A stretch of 64,000 bases of DNA from Dyadobacter sp. CY356 (GTDB lineage Bacteria; Bacteroidota; Bacteroidia; Cytophagales; Spirosomataceae), in contig NZ_JAJTSZ010000005.1 of the NCBI RefSeq assembly GCF_021440195.1, forward strand, positions 248,001 to 312,000. Reading direction: 5' to 3'. The stretch's first letter is position 1. The number at the start of each line of letters is the position of its first letter. Shown one piece after another: positions 26,868-35,325 of this stretch. Made by a program: the position numbers and the translations under genes. The notes under the pieces were generated by a model. It ran no database searches, was not told the origin of the DNA, and was given only the letters and a program-made list of their open reading frames with translations.

Positions 26868-27455
26868 TTAGAGTTTCAGGAAATTTTCGAGTATTTTTTG
26901 TCCGATGTCGCCGCTTATCTCGCAGTGAAATTGCGCTGCGTGGAAATTGTCTTTGTGTAACATGGCACTGAACGGATTGATATAATCGCAGGTCGCTACC
27001 GTGTATTCGCAAACGGGTGCGGCATAACTATGAACGAAATAAACATAGGCATTATCAATCAGATCTTTCGTAAGTGCTGACTTGTAATTCGTAATATTAT
27101 TCCAACCCATGTGTGGCACTTTGATTCCTGGTGTAGCCGGAAAACGTTTAACATCTACGTCAAAAATTCCCATGCAAGTTGTGTTATTTTCTTCCGAAAA
27201 ACGGCACATTAACTGCATTCCGACACAGGTCCCCAAGACAGGTTGTGTTAAAGATGGAATAAGTTTATCCAAACCCTTTTCTTTAAGGTAACTCATCGTT
27301 GTACTGGCTTCGCCGACGCCCGGAAAAATTACCTTATCCGCTGAACGAATTTCTTCTTCGTTGTCTGTGTACAAATAATCAATACCAATCCGGTCGAGCG
27401 CATACATTACCGACTGCACATTTCCTGCATTGTATTTGATAATAACGGTTTTCAT
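26868..27455 (-). CDS. hisH: Imidazole glycerol phosphate synthase glutaminase subunit HisH
   Basis: 195 residues. A class I glutamine amidotransferase: oxyanion region KVIFPGVGEA, nucleophile Cys in VLGTCVGMQLM, and the His-Glu pair in FHAAQFHCEISGDIG. It supplies ammonia to HisF. The cysteine elbow GTCVGMQ matches HisH. It is the first structural gene of this his cluster, and the attenuator at 27537-27682 sits 82 nt before its start. Confidence 0.96.
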   Translation of the reverse strand: MKTVIIKYNAGNVQSVMYALDRIGIDYLYTDNEEEIRSADKVIFPGVGEASTTMSYLKEKGLDKLIPSLTQPVLGTCVGMQLMCRFSEENNTTCMGIFDVDVKRFPATPGIKVPHMGWNNITNYKSALTKDLIDNAYVYFVHSYAAPVCEYTVATCDYINPFSAMLHKDNFHAAQFHCEISGDIGQKILENFLKL

Positions 27456-27536
27456 TCGCTTAGAATTAAGATTTTAGCCGGATGGATTTTAAAATTTTTG
27501 ACGAAACCAGTAAAGTTAAATTTATATCTCAAAAAT

Positions 27537-27567
27537 AAAGCCCGATTCGGTTTAGGAATCGGGCTTT
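27537..27567 (-). terminator. Attenuator terminator of the his operon
   Basis: A perfect 12-bp stem (AAAGCCCGATTC / GAATCGGGCTTT) with a 7-nt loop, followed on the minus strand by ATTTTTG. It lies between the His-rich leader peptide and hisH. Its 5' arm and loop can instead pair with 27620-27638 (an antiterminator). Confidence 0.85.
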
Positions 27568-27616
27568 TGGGATACTATGTATTCAACCTTATTACAACAC
27601 TACTTGCAAAAACACA

Positions 27617-27682
27617 TCACCCAAGACGCCCGGAAACCAAATGGTTTTGATGAAAATGATGATATGTTTCAGCTCTTAACAT
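27617..27682 (-). CDS. Histidine-operon leader peptide (21 residues)
   Basis: The minus strand encodes MLRAETYHHFHQNHLVSGRLG and then TGA, with four His codons within seven residues (HHFHQNH). It lies immediately after a TATATTTG -7 box (27687-27694) and 50 nt before the terminator at 27537-27567, with hisH starting 82 nt further on. In attenuation, ribosome stalling at His codons signals histidine shortage. The last codons (27620-27638) can pair with 27549-27571 in three blocks of five base pairs. That would prevent terminator formation. The peptide is too short for standard gene finders. Coding assignment rests on the His run plus the RNA elements. Confidence 0.85.
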   Translation of the reverse strand: MLRAETYHHFHQNHLVSGRLG

Positions 27683-27686
27683 GCTG

Positions 27687-27694
27687 CAAATATA
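27687..27694 (-). promoter_or_regulatory. -7 box of the his leader transcript
   Basis: TATATTTG, an exact match to TAnnTTTG on the minus strand, lies 4 nt before the leader-peptide ATG. Transcription would then start at or next to the ATG, so the leader peptide mRNA may be almost leaderless. Confidence 0.6.
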
Positions 27695-27784
27695 AGAAAA
27701 CTTTGTTAGAGAATAGAACAATTTATGCAAATTATCCGCAGAAAAACGCGAAGAAATTGTATGGCCGATTTTAAGGAATGTACT

Positions 27785-27792
27785 TACTTTTG
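27785..27792 (+). promoter_or_regulatory. -7 box for the first M14 peptidase gene
   Basis: TACTTTTG fits TAnnTTTG on the plus strand, 70 nt before the start of the 27863 gene and divergent from the his leader promoter. Confidence 0.45.
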
Positions 27793-27862
27793 TCTTGTCA
27801 ATATCAAATAATAATTAACTGCCTGATATATTTTAAATTACGCGCCGGCCAAATCCTGATTC

Positions 27863-29278
27863 ATGAATCTAAAATCCATATTCCACACTTCGCTTTACAA
27901 TTCCTACGAATCATTTAAGGAGAACACATTATCAAATCGCCGGTTTAAACAGACTTTGGTTAATACTTTAATTGATAAACGAATAGGAAATCCGGCTTAT
28001 GAAATTAAAAAAGCCGGAGAATCTTTTGAAGGCAGACCGATACATTATATAAAAACCGGAACAGGTCCCCGTAAAATTTTACTATGGACACAGATGCATG
28101 GTGACGAAGCTACGGCAACCATGGCTTGCTTTGACATTCTCAATTTCCTGGAAGCTAAAAATGATGAATTTGATGAAATCAGGAAATTAATTCTATCCCA
28201 AACAACTTTATATTTTGTACCCATGTTAAATCCCGATGGAGCTGAACGCTTCCAGCGGCGTAATGCACAAAATATTGATATCAACCGCGACGCATTACAA
28301 TTACAAGCACCGGAATCAAGGATATTAAAGGAATTACAACAAAGTCTGCAACCGGAATTCGGTTTCAATTTACACGATAAAAATCCACGTTATTCTGTTG
28401 GCAATACTTCCAAACTTGCTACAATTTCTTTTCTGGCTACGGCTTATGATCAGGAAAGGAATGTAAATGCGGTGCGAGAAAAAGCTATTCAGGTTATTTC
28501 GGGTATGAACCGGATGTTACAAAATTATATCCCTGACGCTGTTGGCCGCTGGAATGAAGATTTTGAACCGCGTGCTTTTGGTGATAATATTCAAAAATGG
28601 GGTACAACTTTAATTCTTATCGAATCGGGTGGATATGTGGGCGATCCGGAAAAACAATATATCCGTAAGCTGAATTTCATGTCAATTCTGACGGCTCTGG
28701 ATTCTATTGCTGACAATTCTTACACGCTGGAAGGCCGGGAAGATTATTATAAATTACCCGAAAACAGTCGCTACATTTTTGATTTTCTGATCCGGAATGC
28801 AACTGTCAGCGAAGATGGAAAAAGTTATCAGACCGATTTGGGAATTGATCGTACAGAAGTAAATTATGATAACGCTACGAAATTTTTCTATCGGAGTACA
28901 ATCGAAGATTACGGAGATCTATCTATTTATTTCGGTAATGAGGAATTTGATGCGACAGGTTACCTATTAGAAAAAGGAAAAACACTTGCCGTTTCCTATT
29001 CAGAAATCAGCCAGCTTGATAAATTTGATCCCTGGGAATTGCTCAAAGAAGGATATACCTATATTAAAACAGATCTGACATCTGACGGATTATTTTTCAC
29101 TAATCTACCTTTGCATATATTGATGGATAAACCAGCCCCCACCTCCGCACCGACTTTTGAAGACATTGCAACTTTTATTTTAACAAAAAACGGGGTGGTG
29201 GAATATGCGGTGGTGAATGGGTTTTTATACAATCTGTCTGGGGAAGTTCCTGCTTTTTATAATGGAGTGATAGAATGA
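27863..29278 (+). CDS. M14 family zinc carboxypeptidase-like protein, no signal peptide
   Basis: 471 residues. Zinc site: HGDE in LLWTQMHGDEATATM and His in FGFNLHDKNPRYS. Also LNPDGAERFQRRNAQNIDINRD (substrate-binding Arg/Asn region) and the catalytic Glu in TLILIESGGYVGD. The remainder carries a C-terminal beta-rich domain. Unlike its downstream paralog, the N-terminus (MNLKSIFHTSLYNSYESFKE) has no signal peptide. The two genes are tandem copies with long identical stretches. The substrate is unknown; an M14 enzyme without export could process cytoplasmic peptides, or its export signal was lost. Confidence 0.9.
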   Translation: MNLKSIFHTSLYNSYESFKENTLSNRRFKQTLVNTLIDKRIGNPAYEIKKAGESFEGRPIHYIKTGTGPRKILLWTQMHGDEATATMACFDILNFLEAKNDEFDEIRKLILSQTTLYFVPMLNPDGAERFQRRNAQNIDINRDALQLQAPESRILKELQQSLQPEFGFNLHDKNPRYSVGNTSKLATISFLATAYDQERNVNAVREKAIQVISGMNRMLQNYIPDAVGRWNEDFEPRAFGDNIQKWGTTLILIESGGYVGDPEKQYIRKLNFMSILTALDSIADNSYTLEGREDYYKLPENSRYIFDFLIRNATVSEDGKSYQTDLGIDRTEVNYDNATKFFYRSTIEDYGDLSIYFGNEEFDATGYLLEKGKTLAVSYSEISQLDKFDPWELLKEGYTYIKTDLTSDGLFFTNLPLHILMDKPAPTSAPTFEDIATFILTKNGVVEYAVVNGFLYNLSGEVPAFYNGVIE

Positions 29279-29281
29279 AGG

Positions 29282-29363
29282 TCACGCAAAGAAGAGAAGA
29301 AAAGGGTAAAGAACGCAAAAAAACTTAGCGATCTTTACCCTTTATCTTTGCGGCATTGCGTGA
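29282..29363. repeat. Imperfect palindrome between the two M14 genes
   Basis: Outer arms TCACGCAA / TTGCGTGA (29282-29289, 29356-29363) enclose a perfect 11-bp stem AAAGGGTAAAG / CTTTACCCTTT (29301-29311, 29333-29343). It overlaps the -7 box of the second gene, and may act both as terminator and as a repeat element. Confidence 0.6.
29343..29350 (+). promoter_or_regulatory. -7 box for the second M14 gene
   Basis: TATCTTTG fits TAnnTTTG and lies 20 nt before the ATG at 29371. Confidence 0.45.
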
Positions 29364-29370
29364 AAAAAAT

Positions 29371-30855
29371 ATGAAAATGAAAGCACTCTTATCTTTATTT
29401 CTCTTCTTAATAACAACATCATCTTATTCACAATCAATTGAGATTGCTGAAAAGCTCATGAAATCCCATGACAGGTATAAGGAGAAATCACTGACCAACC
29501 GAAGGTTCAAGCATAAGGATATTCAGCTTTTAATCACAAAAAGAAGCACCCTGAAATCTTATGAAGTTTCGAAAGTGGGCGAATCTTTTGAAGGGAGAAG
29601 CATTACGATGCTCAAAGTTGGAAATGGCCCGCATAAAATCATGGCCTGGTCGCAGATGCATGGCGATGAACCAACAGCCACCATGGCCACTTTTGACATT
29701 TTCAACTTTCTGGAAGCGAAAGGTGACGGTTTTGACAAATTGAGAAAAACCATTCTGGATAGCACCACCATTTATTTTATCCCGATGCTCAACCCCGATG
29801 GCGCAGAAAGATATCAACGAAGAAATGCCCAGGGATTTGATCTGAACCGCGATGCCGTTTTCCTTCAGGCACCGGAAGCAAAAATCCTGAAAGACCTTCA
29901 AAATAATATTAAACCTGAATTTGGCTTCAACCTTCATGACCAAAGTCCGAGATATTCTGTCGGAAGATCTGAGAAAAAAGCAACAATTTCATTTCTTGCC
30001 ACGGCTTATGACTATCCGAGGTCTATCAATTCTGTTAGGGAAAAATCCATGCAGATGATTATAAACATGAACCGGAATCTCCAAAAGTTTATTCCGGGAC
30101 AGGTCGGTCGTTACTCAGACGATCATGAACCTCGTGCTTTCGGTGACAATTTTCAGAAATGGGGCACGACGTTAATCCTCGTAGAATCTGGCGGATATGC
30201 GGGAGATCCCGAAAAACAATATATCCGGAAGCTGAATTTCATGACACTTCTGACAGCCTTTGAAACAATTTCACTTAAAACTTACGCAAAAGAAAATAAA
30301 GATCAATACGAAGATATTCCTGAAAATGGCCGTTCACTTTTTGACCTCGTCGTTCGTGGCGCGACTATCAAAAAAGGTGGAAAATCATTTCTTTCTGATC
30401 TTGGAATTAACAGAAATGAAGTTAATTATTCCAACGCCGAAAAGTATTTTTACTCTGGTAAAGTAGAAGAATATGGAGACTTATCCACCGTTTTCGGAAC
30501 AGAAGAAATAAATGCATCCGGCTTGGTTCTGGAAAATGGTAAAGTGTATCCAACTACAATTAGTACAAAGGACGAATTGAAAAAATTAAGTGCCAAAGAA
30601 CTCTTTAAGCAGGGATACACTTATGTCAAACTTACCGGTCCGGACAAGGAAAAAGCATCACTTCCCTCCGTTTATGATCAACCGTTCCATTTGCTGAGGA
30701 ATGGAAAAAACGCTCCGTCTGTTACACCGGAAATAGGAAGTTTTGGTACATTTTTATTGAAGAAAAATGACGTGGTCAGATATGCTGTCGTCAACGGATT
30801 TGTTTACGACATGGAAAATTTCAAGGTTTTTAGTGGAAATGGGGTTATTGAATAG
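29371..30855 (+). CDS. Secreted M14 family zinc carboxypeptidase-like protein
   Basis: 494 residues from the ATG at 29371; an in-frame TTG 15 nt upstream is unlikely. A signal peptide (MKMKALLSLFLFLITTSSYS, cleavage near SQ) precedes the M14 domain: HGDEPTATM zinc ligands, LNPDGAERYQRRNAQGFDLNRDAV, His in FGFNLHDQSP, and Glu in TLILVESGGYAGD. It is closely related to the upstream gene throughout. Export to the periplasm or surface is expected. The identical core motifs argue for a recent tandem duplication with changed location. Confidence 0.92.
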   Translation: MKMKALLSLFLFLITTSSYSQSIEIAEKLMKSHDRYKEKSLTNRRFKHKDIQLLITKRSTLKSYEVSKVGESFEGRSITMLKVGNGPHKIMAWSQMHGDEPTATMATFDIFNFLEAKGDGFDKLRKTILDSTTIYFIPMLNPDGAERYQRRNAQGFDLNRDAVFLQAPEAKILKDLQNNIKPEFGFNLHDQSPRYSVGRSEKKATISFLATAYDYPRSINSVREKSMQMIINMNRNLQKFIPGQVGRYSDDHEPRAFGDNFQKWGTTLILVESGGYAGDPEKQYIRKLNFMTLLTAFETISLKTYAKENKDQYEDIPENGRSLFDLVVRGATIKKGGKSFLSDLGINRNEVNYSNAEKYFYSGKVEEYGDLSTVFGTEEINASGLVLENGKVYPTTISTKDELKKLSAKELFKQGYTYVKLTGPDKEKASLPSVYDQPFHLLRNGKNAPSVTPEIGSFGTFLLKKNDVVRYAVVNGFVYDMENFKVFSGNGVIE

Positions 30856-31012
30856 TTTATAATTCTCTTTCTGACAATAACTCATTTTCCTTTAATACTT
30901 CACGTCGAAGAAATACCACAAACCGTGTAAATAATTGATTTACAGATATTTTAATCTTATTTTAATAACTAAGCCATAATACTGAGTTAACACTGGGATA
31001 ATATTGAGGTTC

Positions 31013-31020
31013 TACTTTTG
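31013..31020 (+). promoter_or_regulatory. -7 box of the TonB receptor/lipoprotein operon
   Basis: TACTTTTG fits TAnnTTTG and lies 24 nt before the receptor start. Confidence 0.5.
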
Positions 31021-31044
31021 CTGTCGAAAATTTGACACCTTGAT

Positions 31045-33864
31045 ATGAAAACCAATTTACTCACTACTCTCAGTTTATTACTACTTTCAGTTTCCATTTG
31101 CCTGGCTCAGACAGGATCAATTAAAGGAACCATTGTAGATGCCCAGTCCAAAGAAGCCATTATTGGCGCAAGTGTAATTTTAAAAGGTACAACACCTCCT
31201 GTTGGCACAGCGACAGATCCAGATGGGAAATTTGATATTCCAAATATCCCAACAGGAAAACACACCGTACTTGTTAGCTACATTTCTTACAAAAACAAGG
31301 AAGTGGAGGTAACAGTTTATCCAAATCAGGCTGTTCTTATCAACGCAACGCTGGAAGAAGACGTCGCAAACCTCCAGGAAGTAAAGATTGTTGGTCAGCG
31401 ACAAACATTTACTGACGTTTCAGTTATTACTGAAATCAGAAAGTCAGAACAAATTGCCGTTGGTATTTCTGCGCAGCAGATTCAAAAATCTCAGGACAGA
31501 GATGCTTCCCAAGTTGTTCGCCGGGTACCGGGCGTATCTATTCAGGATGATCGTTTTGTTATTATTCGTGGATTAAATGAGCGTTATAACACAGTAATGC
31601 TTAATGATGCAATTACACCTTCATCTGAAGTTGATGTTAAATCTTTCTCCTTTGACCTTATCCCAAGTTCGGCAATTGACCGTATTATGATATACAAGTC
31701 AGGTGCGCCTGATTTGCCAGGAGAGTTTGCAGGTGGCGTCATTAAAATTTACACCAAAACAGTACCTGATGAAAACGGTTTTACGCTAAATCTTTCAACA
31801 TCTTTCCGCGGAGGAACCACATTTCGTGATGCGAAAGATTACAAAGGCAGCTCTTTAGATTGGACAGGGTTTGGTGCCGGTGATCGCATTTTGCCCTCGA
31901 ACTTCCCAAAAACAAGTACGATTATCAACGAAAATACGCCTTCTGATAAAACGTTAAATGCGTTCCGTAATCTTACAAATTTCTACGATCTGCAAACAAA
32001 AAGCATTCGTCCAGATCTTCGCTTTTCGGTTGGTTATAACAGAAGCATGAACATTGGTGATAAAAAGCTGACAACTTTCAACAATGTCAACTATACGCAT
32101 ACAAACCAGTTCATGCCAACAGAGCAATTCAGATATCTTGCATATGACGAACAGAAAAAGAAATCAGAAATTCAGCTTAACTATAACGATCAGTTTTACG
32201 GACAAAATACACGTGTTGGAGTAATGTCTAACTGGGGTTTTATTATTAACCCGAATCACAAGATTGAGTTCCGTAATTTATTTAATCAATTAAGTAATAA
32301 AGAAACTACATACCGCCAGGGATATAGCACAGATAACGGACGTGAAGTCCAAAATTATGCCTTCCGTTATGAATCTAAAAGTATTTATTCTGGGCAGTTA
32401 AGCGGCACGCATGATGTTTCGAATGCAACGACTATTAAATGGACAGGTGCTTTCGGATGGACTCACCGAGATGAACCTGATTTCCGCCGCTTTGTTTCAA
32501 GCCGTAATATTGGTTCAAGCGATCCTTTCACGATTGAGACTTTGCAGGGAAGTGGTGCCAGCTTAACGCGTAACGCTCGTTTCTTCTCTAAACTTAATGA
32601 ATATTCAAGTTCATTCCGTGCCGATATAGAGCACCGGATTGAAAGAAATGGCTATGAAGGAGACGAAAAAATGCAGATTAAATTGCGTGCAGGTGGAATG
32701 GCTGAATACAAAGACCGCGTTTTTAGTGCGCGCTGGTTTAACCTGAATAATCCAGGGGGAGTATCTTCCGAAATCTTGAACAGCTCGCCAGCTCAGTTTT
32801 TTGATAAATCAAATATTGCGGCTGACAAATTGTATTATGTAGAGCACACTAATACTGATGATAAGTACAAGGCACAAAATACACTTACGGCCGGATATGT
32901 TGGAGCTTATATCCCTTTAACAACAAAATTTAATGTTTCTCTTGGTTTCCGTGGCGAATACAACATTCAGAAATTACAAAGCCAGGAAAGAGGAGCAGGA
33001 GCTCGAATAAGAGTTAATAATCCAATTTTCCGCGCACTTCCATCGGTTAATATGGCATATAACTTCACTGAAAAATCATTGCTTCGCCTGGCTTATAGCA
33101 TTACATTGAACCGACCTGAATTCCGTGAATTAGCTCCGTTCAATTACTATGACTTTAACTTTGACGTTTCGCGTGTTGGAAATCCTAACCTAAAAACGCC
33201 GTCTATTCAAAATATTGACTTGCGCTACGAGTTTTATCCAAGTGATGGTGAGGTTATATCAGTGGCCGGTTTTTATAAACATTTCAAAAACCCTATCGAA
33301 TCCCGTATCAGATATTCAGGTTCAGGGGTAACGTTTACAGTTGACAATGCAGAAAAGGCATATGCATACGGTGCAGAGGTTGAAGTTAGGAAGTCTCTTA
33401 AAGAAATTACAAACTCAGCTTTTGTCAACAATTTGACGCTAATACTAAATGGTTCTGTAATTAAAAGTGATGTATTGACAGGTTTTGCAGGACAAGAAGC
33501 AAACAGGCAGTTACAAGGTCAATCACCCTACTTGATCAACACAGGTATATATTACAGCGAGCCTGCTCTTGGATTACAAGTGAACGCCCTGTACAACGTA
33601 ATTGGAAAGCGAATATTTCTTGTAGGAGATAATGAAGTTCAACCTACAGTATATGAAATGCCTCGTAACGTGATTGATCTGAATATCATCAAATCAATTG
33701 GTCAGCATATGGAGCTTAAACTAGGTGTACAAGATATCTTAAACCAACAATTCCGCCTGATTCAGGATAGTAATCTTGATGGCAAGATTACAGGAGTTGA
33801 TGAAAGCTACCAAAAATATCGTCGCGGATCTTACTCGACAATCGGCCTTACCTATAAGTTTTAA
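31045..33864 (+). CDS. TonB-dependent outer-membrane receptor
   Basis: 939 residues with a signal peptide ending SICLAQ. A CarboxypepD-reg-like domain (about 22-105, GSIKGTIVDAQSKEAIIGASV) is followed by the plug domain (SQDRDASQVVRRVPGVSIQDDRFVI, then an RGLNERYNTVMLND segment) and a C-terminal beta-barrel ending STIGLTYKF with the terminal aromatic residue. It imports a large or scarce nutrient using TonB energy. It is not of the SusC type by layout but has the Bacteroidota regulatory domain. The downstream lipoprotein gene, 49 nt away, probably codes for its surface partner. The substrate cannot be told; there is no adjacent enzyme that would reveal it. Confidence 0.92.
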   Translation: MKTNLLTTLSLLLLSVSICLAQTGSIKGTIVDAQSKEAIIGASVILKGTTPPVGTATDPDGKFDIPNIPTGKHTVLVSYISYKNKEVEVTVYPNQAVLINATLEEDVANLQEVKIVGQRQTFTDVSVITEIRKSEQIAVGISAQQIQKSQDRDASQVVRRVPGVSIQDDRFVIIRGLNERYNTVMLNDAITPSSEVDVKSFSFDLIPSSAIDRIMIYKSGAPDLPGEFAGGVIKIYTKTVPDENGFTLNLSTSFRGGTTFRDAKDYKGSSLDWTGFGAGDRILPSNFPKTSTIINENTPSDKTLNAFRNLTNFYDLQTKSIRPDLRFSVGYNRSMNIGDKKLTTFNNVNYTHTNQFMPTEQFRYLAYDEQKKKSEIQLNYNDQFYGQNTRVGVMSNWGFIINPNHKIEFRNLFNQLSNKETTYRQGYSTDNGREVQNYAFRYESKSIYSGQLSGTHDVSNATTIKWTGAFGWTHRDEPDFRRFVSSRNIGSSDPFTIETLQGSGASLTRNARFFSKLNEYSSSFRADIEHRIERNGYEGDEKMQIKLRAGGMAEYKDRVFSARWFNLNNPGGVSSEILNSSPAQFFDKSNIAADKLYYVEHTNTDDKYKAQNTLTAGYVGAYIPLTTKFNVSLGFRGEYNIQKLQSQERGAGARIRVNNPIFRALPSVNMAYNFTEKSLLRLAYSITLNRPEFRELAPFNYYDFNFDVSRVGNPNLKTPSIQNIDLRYEFYPSDGEVISVAGFYKHFKNPIESRIRYSGSGVTFTVDNAEKAYAYGAEVEVRKSLKEITNSAFVNNLTLILNGSVIKSDVLTGFAGQEANRQLQGQSPYLINTGIYYSEPALGLQVNALYNVIGKRIFLVGDNEVQPTVYEMPRNVIDLNIIKSIGQHMELKLGVQDILNQQFRLIQDSNLDGKITGVDESYQKYRRGSYSTIGLTYKF

Positions 33865-33913
33865 TTACACCAGTATCTAACAAAGCAAATCAATTTAATA
33901 AACCAAGAATTGT

Positions 33914-35257
33914 ATGAAAAAAGTAAGCAAATTTTTTAACCTGTTAATGATCGGGTTAGTTATGGCAGGTTTTGTTGCTTGTAACAATGATGACGATGAT
34001 GATGATATTGTAACACCACCAGTAGTTGTTCCGGGTGCGTTGAACACGGTTACTGGAAGCATTACAACAAATACTACATGGAAAGCAACAGATCAATATT
34101 TGCTAAGTGGTTTTGTTTATGTTGAAGCAGGAGCTACGCTTACCATCGAACCAGGTACAGTAATTAAAGGTGATAAAGCAACAAAAGGTGCTCTTTTCAT
34201 CAAACCAGGTGCTAAAATTATAGCAGTTGGAACTGCTGACAAACCTATCGTTTTTACATCTAACCAAGCTATTGGTGCACGTAAAGCCGGTGACTGGGGT
34301 GGGTTAGTAATTTTGGGAAAAGCTCCTGTTAATAAAACTCCTGCTGTGGTGGAAGGTGAAGAAAAAACAACTTTCGGAGGAACAGATGTTGCAGATAATT
34401 CAGGTGAATTGAAATATGTTCGTGTTGAATTTGCTGGTATTGCTTATGAAACTAACAAAGAAATCAACAGCTTTACATTTGGCGGTGTTGGATCAGGCAC
34501 TAAGATTGAATATGTTCAGGCTTCTTACGGTGGTGATGATTCATTCGAATGGTTTGGTGGAACAGTTAACGCAAAACACCTTATTGCATATCGTGGTCTT
34601 GATGATGACTTCGATACTGATAATGGTTTCAGTGGAATGATTCAGTATGGTTTCATTCTTCGTGATCCAGCTATTGCGGATCAGGCTGGTGACTCAAACG
34701 GATTTGAATCAGATAACGACGCTAATGGAACTACTGCAACGCCACAAACGGCTGCTAAATTTGCTAACGTAACTGTGGCAATGGGTGCAGGGACTGCAAA
34801 CGAAAAATTTGCTTCCGGAATGCGTATTCGTCGTAATTCTGCAATTTCTGTTTACAATAGTGTTTTCACAGGTGCTTGGCCACGCTCAGGTCTTCGTGTT
34901 GAAAATGACTTGACCATTGCAAATTATACTTCTGGTCTTATCAAAATGGACGGTGTAGTGTTGGCTACTACTGCAAAAGTGCAAGTAGAAGGTATTACTG
35001 AGGCTCAGTTCAAAGCAGCAGGTGCAAAAAATGCAGTTTCTCTTGCTGCCGACCTTAAAATGGATGCTACGTTCAATGTTTTGGGTGCTAAGCCAAATGG
35101 AATTCCTGGAACCGGCTCTCCATTATTGACTGGCGGTGCTACGCTTCCTGCTGGTTTTGAAGCAACCACTTATATTGGAGCTTTCGGAACAACAGACTGG
35201 ACTGCAACCTGGGCTAACTGGGATCCACAAAATACAAACTACGATCTTAAAAAATAA
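33914..35257 (+). CDS. Surface lipoprotein with predicted beta-helix, TonB receptor partner
   Basis: 447 residues. Signal peptide with lipobox (GFVAC, lipidated Cys at about 23) followed at once by NNDDDDDD. Such acidic residues after the Cys fit the lipoprotein export signal that places Bacteroidota lipoproteins on the cell surface. The body contains repeated strands such as GSITTNTTWKATDQYLLSGFVYVEAGATLTIEPGTVIKG and DWGGLVILGKAP. Those GATLTIEPGTVI segments match the parallel beta-helix type proteins found beside TonB receptors in this phylum. Function unknown; substrate capture for the receptor at 31045-33864 is inferred from context. Confidence 0.82.
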   Translation: MKKVSKFFNLLMIGLVMAGFVACNNDDDDDDIVTPPVVVPGALNTVTGSITTNTTWKATDQYLLSGFVYVEAGATLTIEPGTVIKGDKATKGALFIKPGAKIIAVGTADKPIVFTSNQAIGARKAGDWGGLVILGKAPVNKTPAVVEGEEKTTFGGTDVADNSGELKYVRVEFAGIAYETNKEINSFTFGGVGSGTKIEYVQASYGGDDSFEWFGGTVNAKHLIAYRGLDDDFDTDNGFSGMIQYGFILRDPAIADQAGDSNGFESDNDANGTTATPQTAAKFANVTVAMGAGTANEKFASGMRIRRNSAISVYNSVFTGAWPRSGLRVENDLTIANYTSGLIKMDGVVLATTAKVQVEGITEAQFKAAGAKNAVSLAADLKMDATFNVLGAKPNGIPGTGSPLLTGGATLPAGFEATTYIGAFGTTDWTATWANWDPQNTNYDLKK

Positions 35258-35267
35258 TAATCTTATA

Positions 35268-35325
35268 TAATTGGTGTCAGAATTTAAAAAGACCGGAGGC
35301 GTTTGCTTCCGGTCTTTTTGCTGTT
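35268..35325 (+). repeat. 58-bp direct repeat, copy 1, containing a terminator
   Basis: Starts TAATTGGTGTCAGAATTTAA and ends TTTTTGCTGTT. It matches copy 2 at 37373-37430 except for one base (G at 35301, A at 37406), with no further similarity outside. The hairpin inside ends the TonB receptor operon. Confidence 0.9.
35286..35319 (+). terminator. Terminator of the TonB receptor/lipoprotein operon
   Basis: A 12-bp stem AAAAAGACCGGA / TCCGGTCTTTTT followed by TTG, 29 nt after the lipoprotein stop. Confidence 0.9.

Noticed and set aside
27577..27774. Plus-strand 65-codon frame upstream of the M14 gene
   Set aside because: It lies antisense to the his leader peptide and attenuator, begins next to the terminator and has no homology pattern; the minus-strand leader explains the region better.
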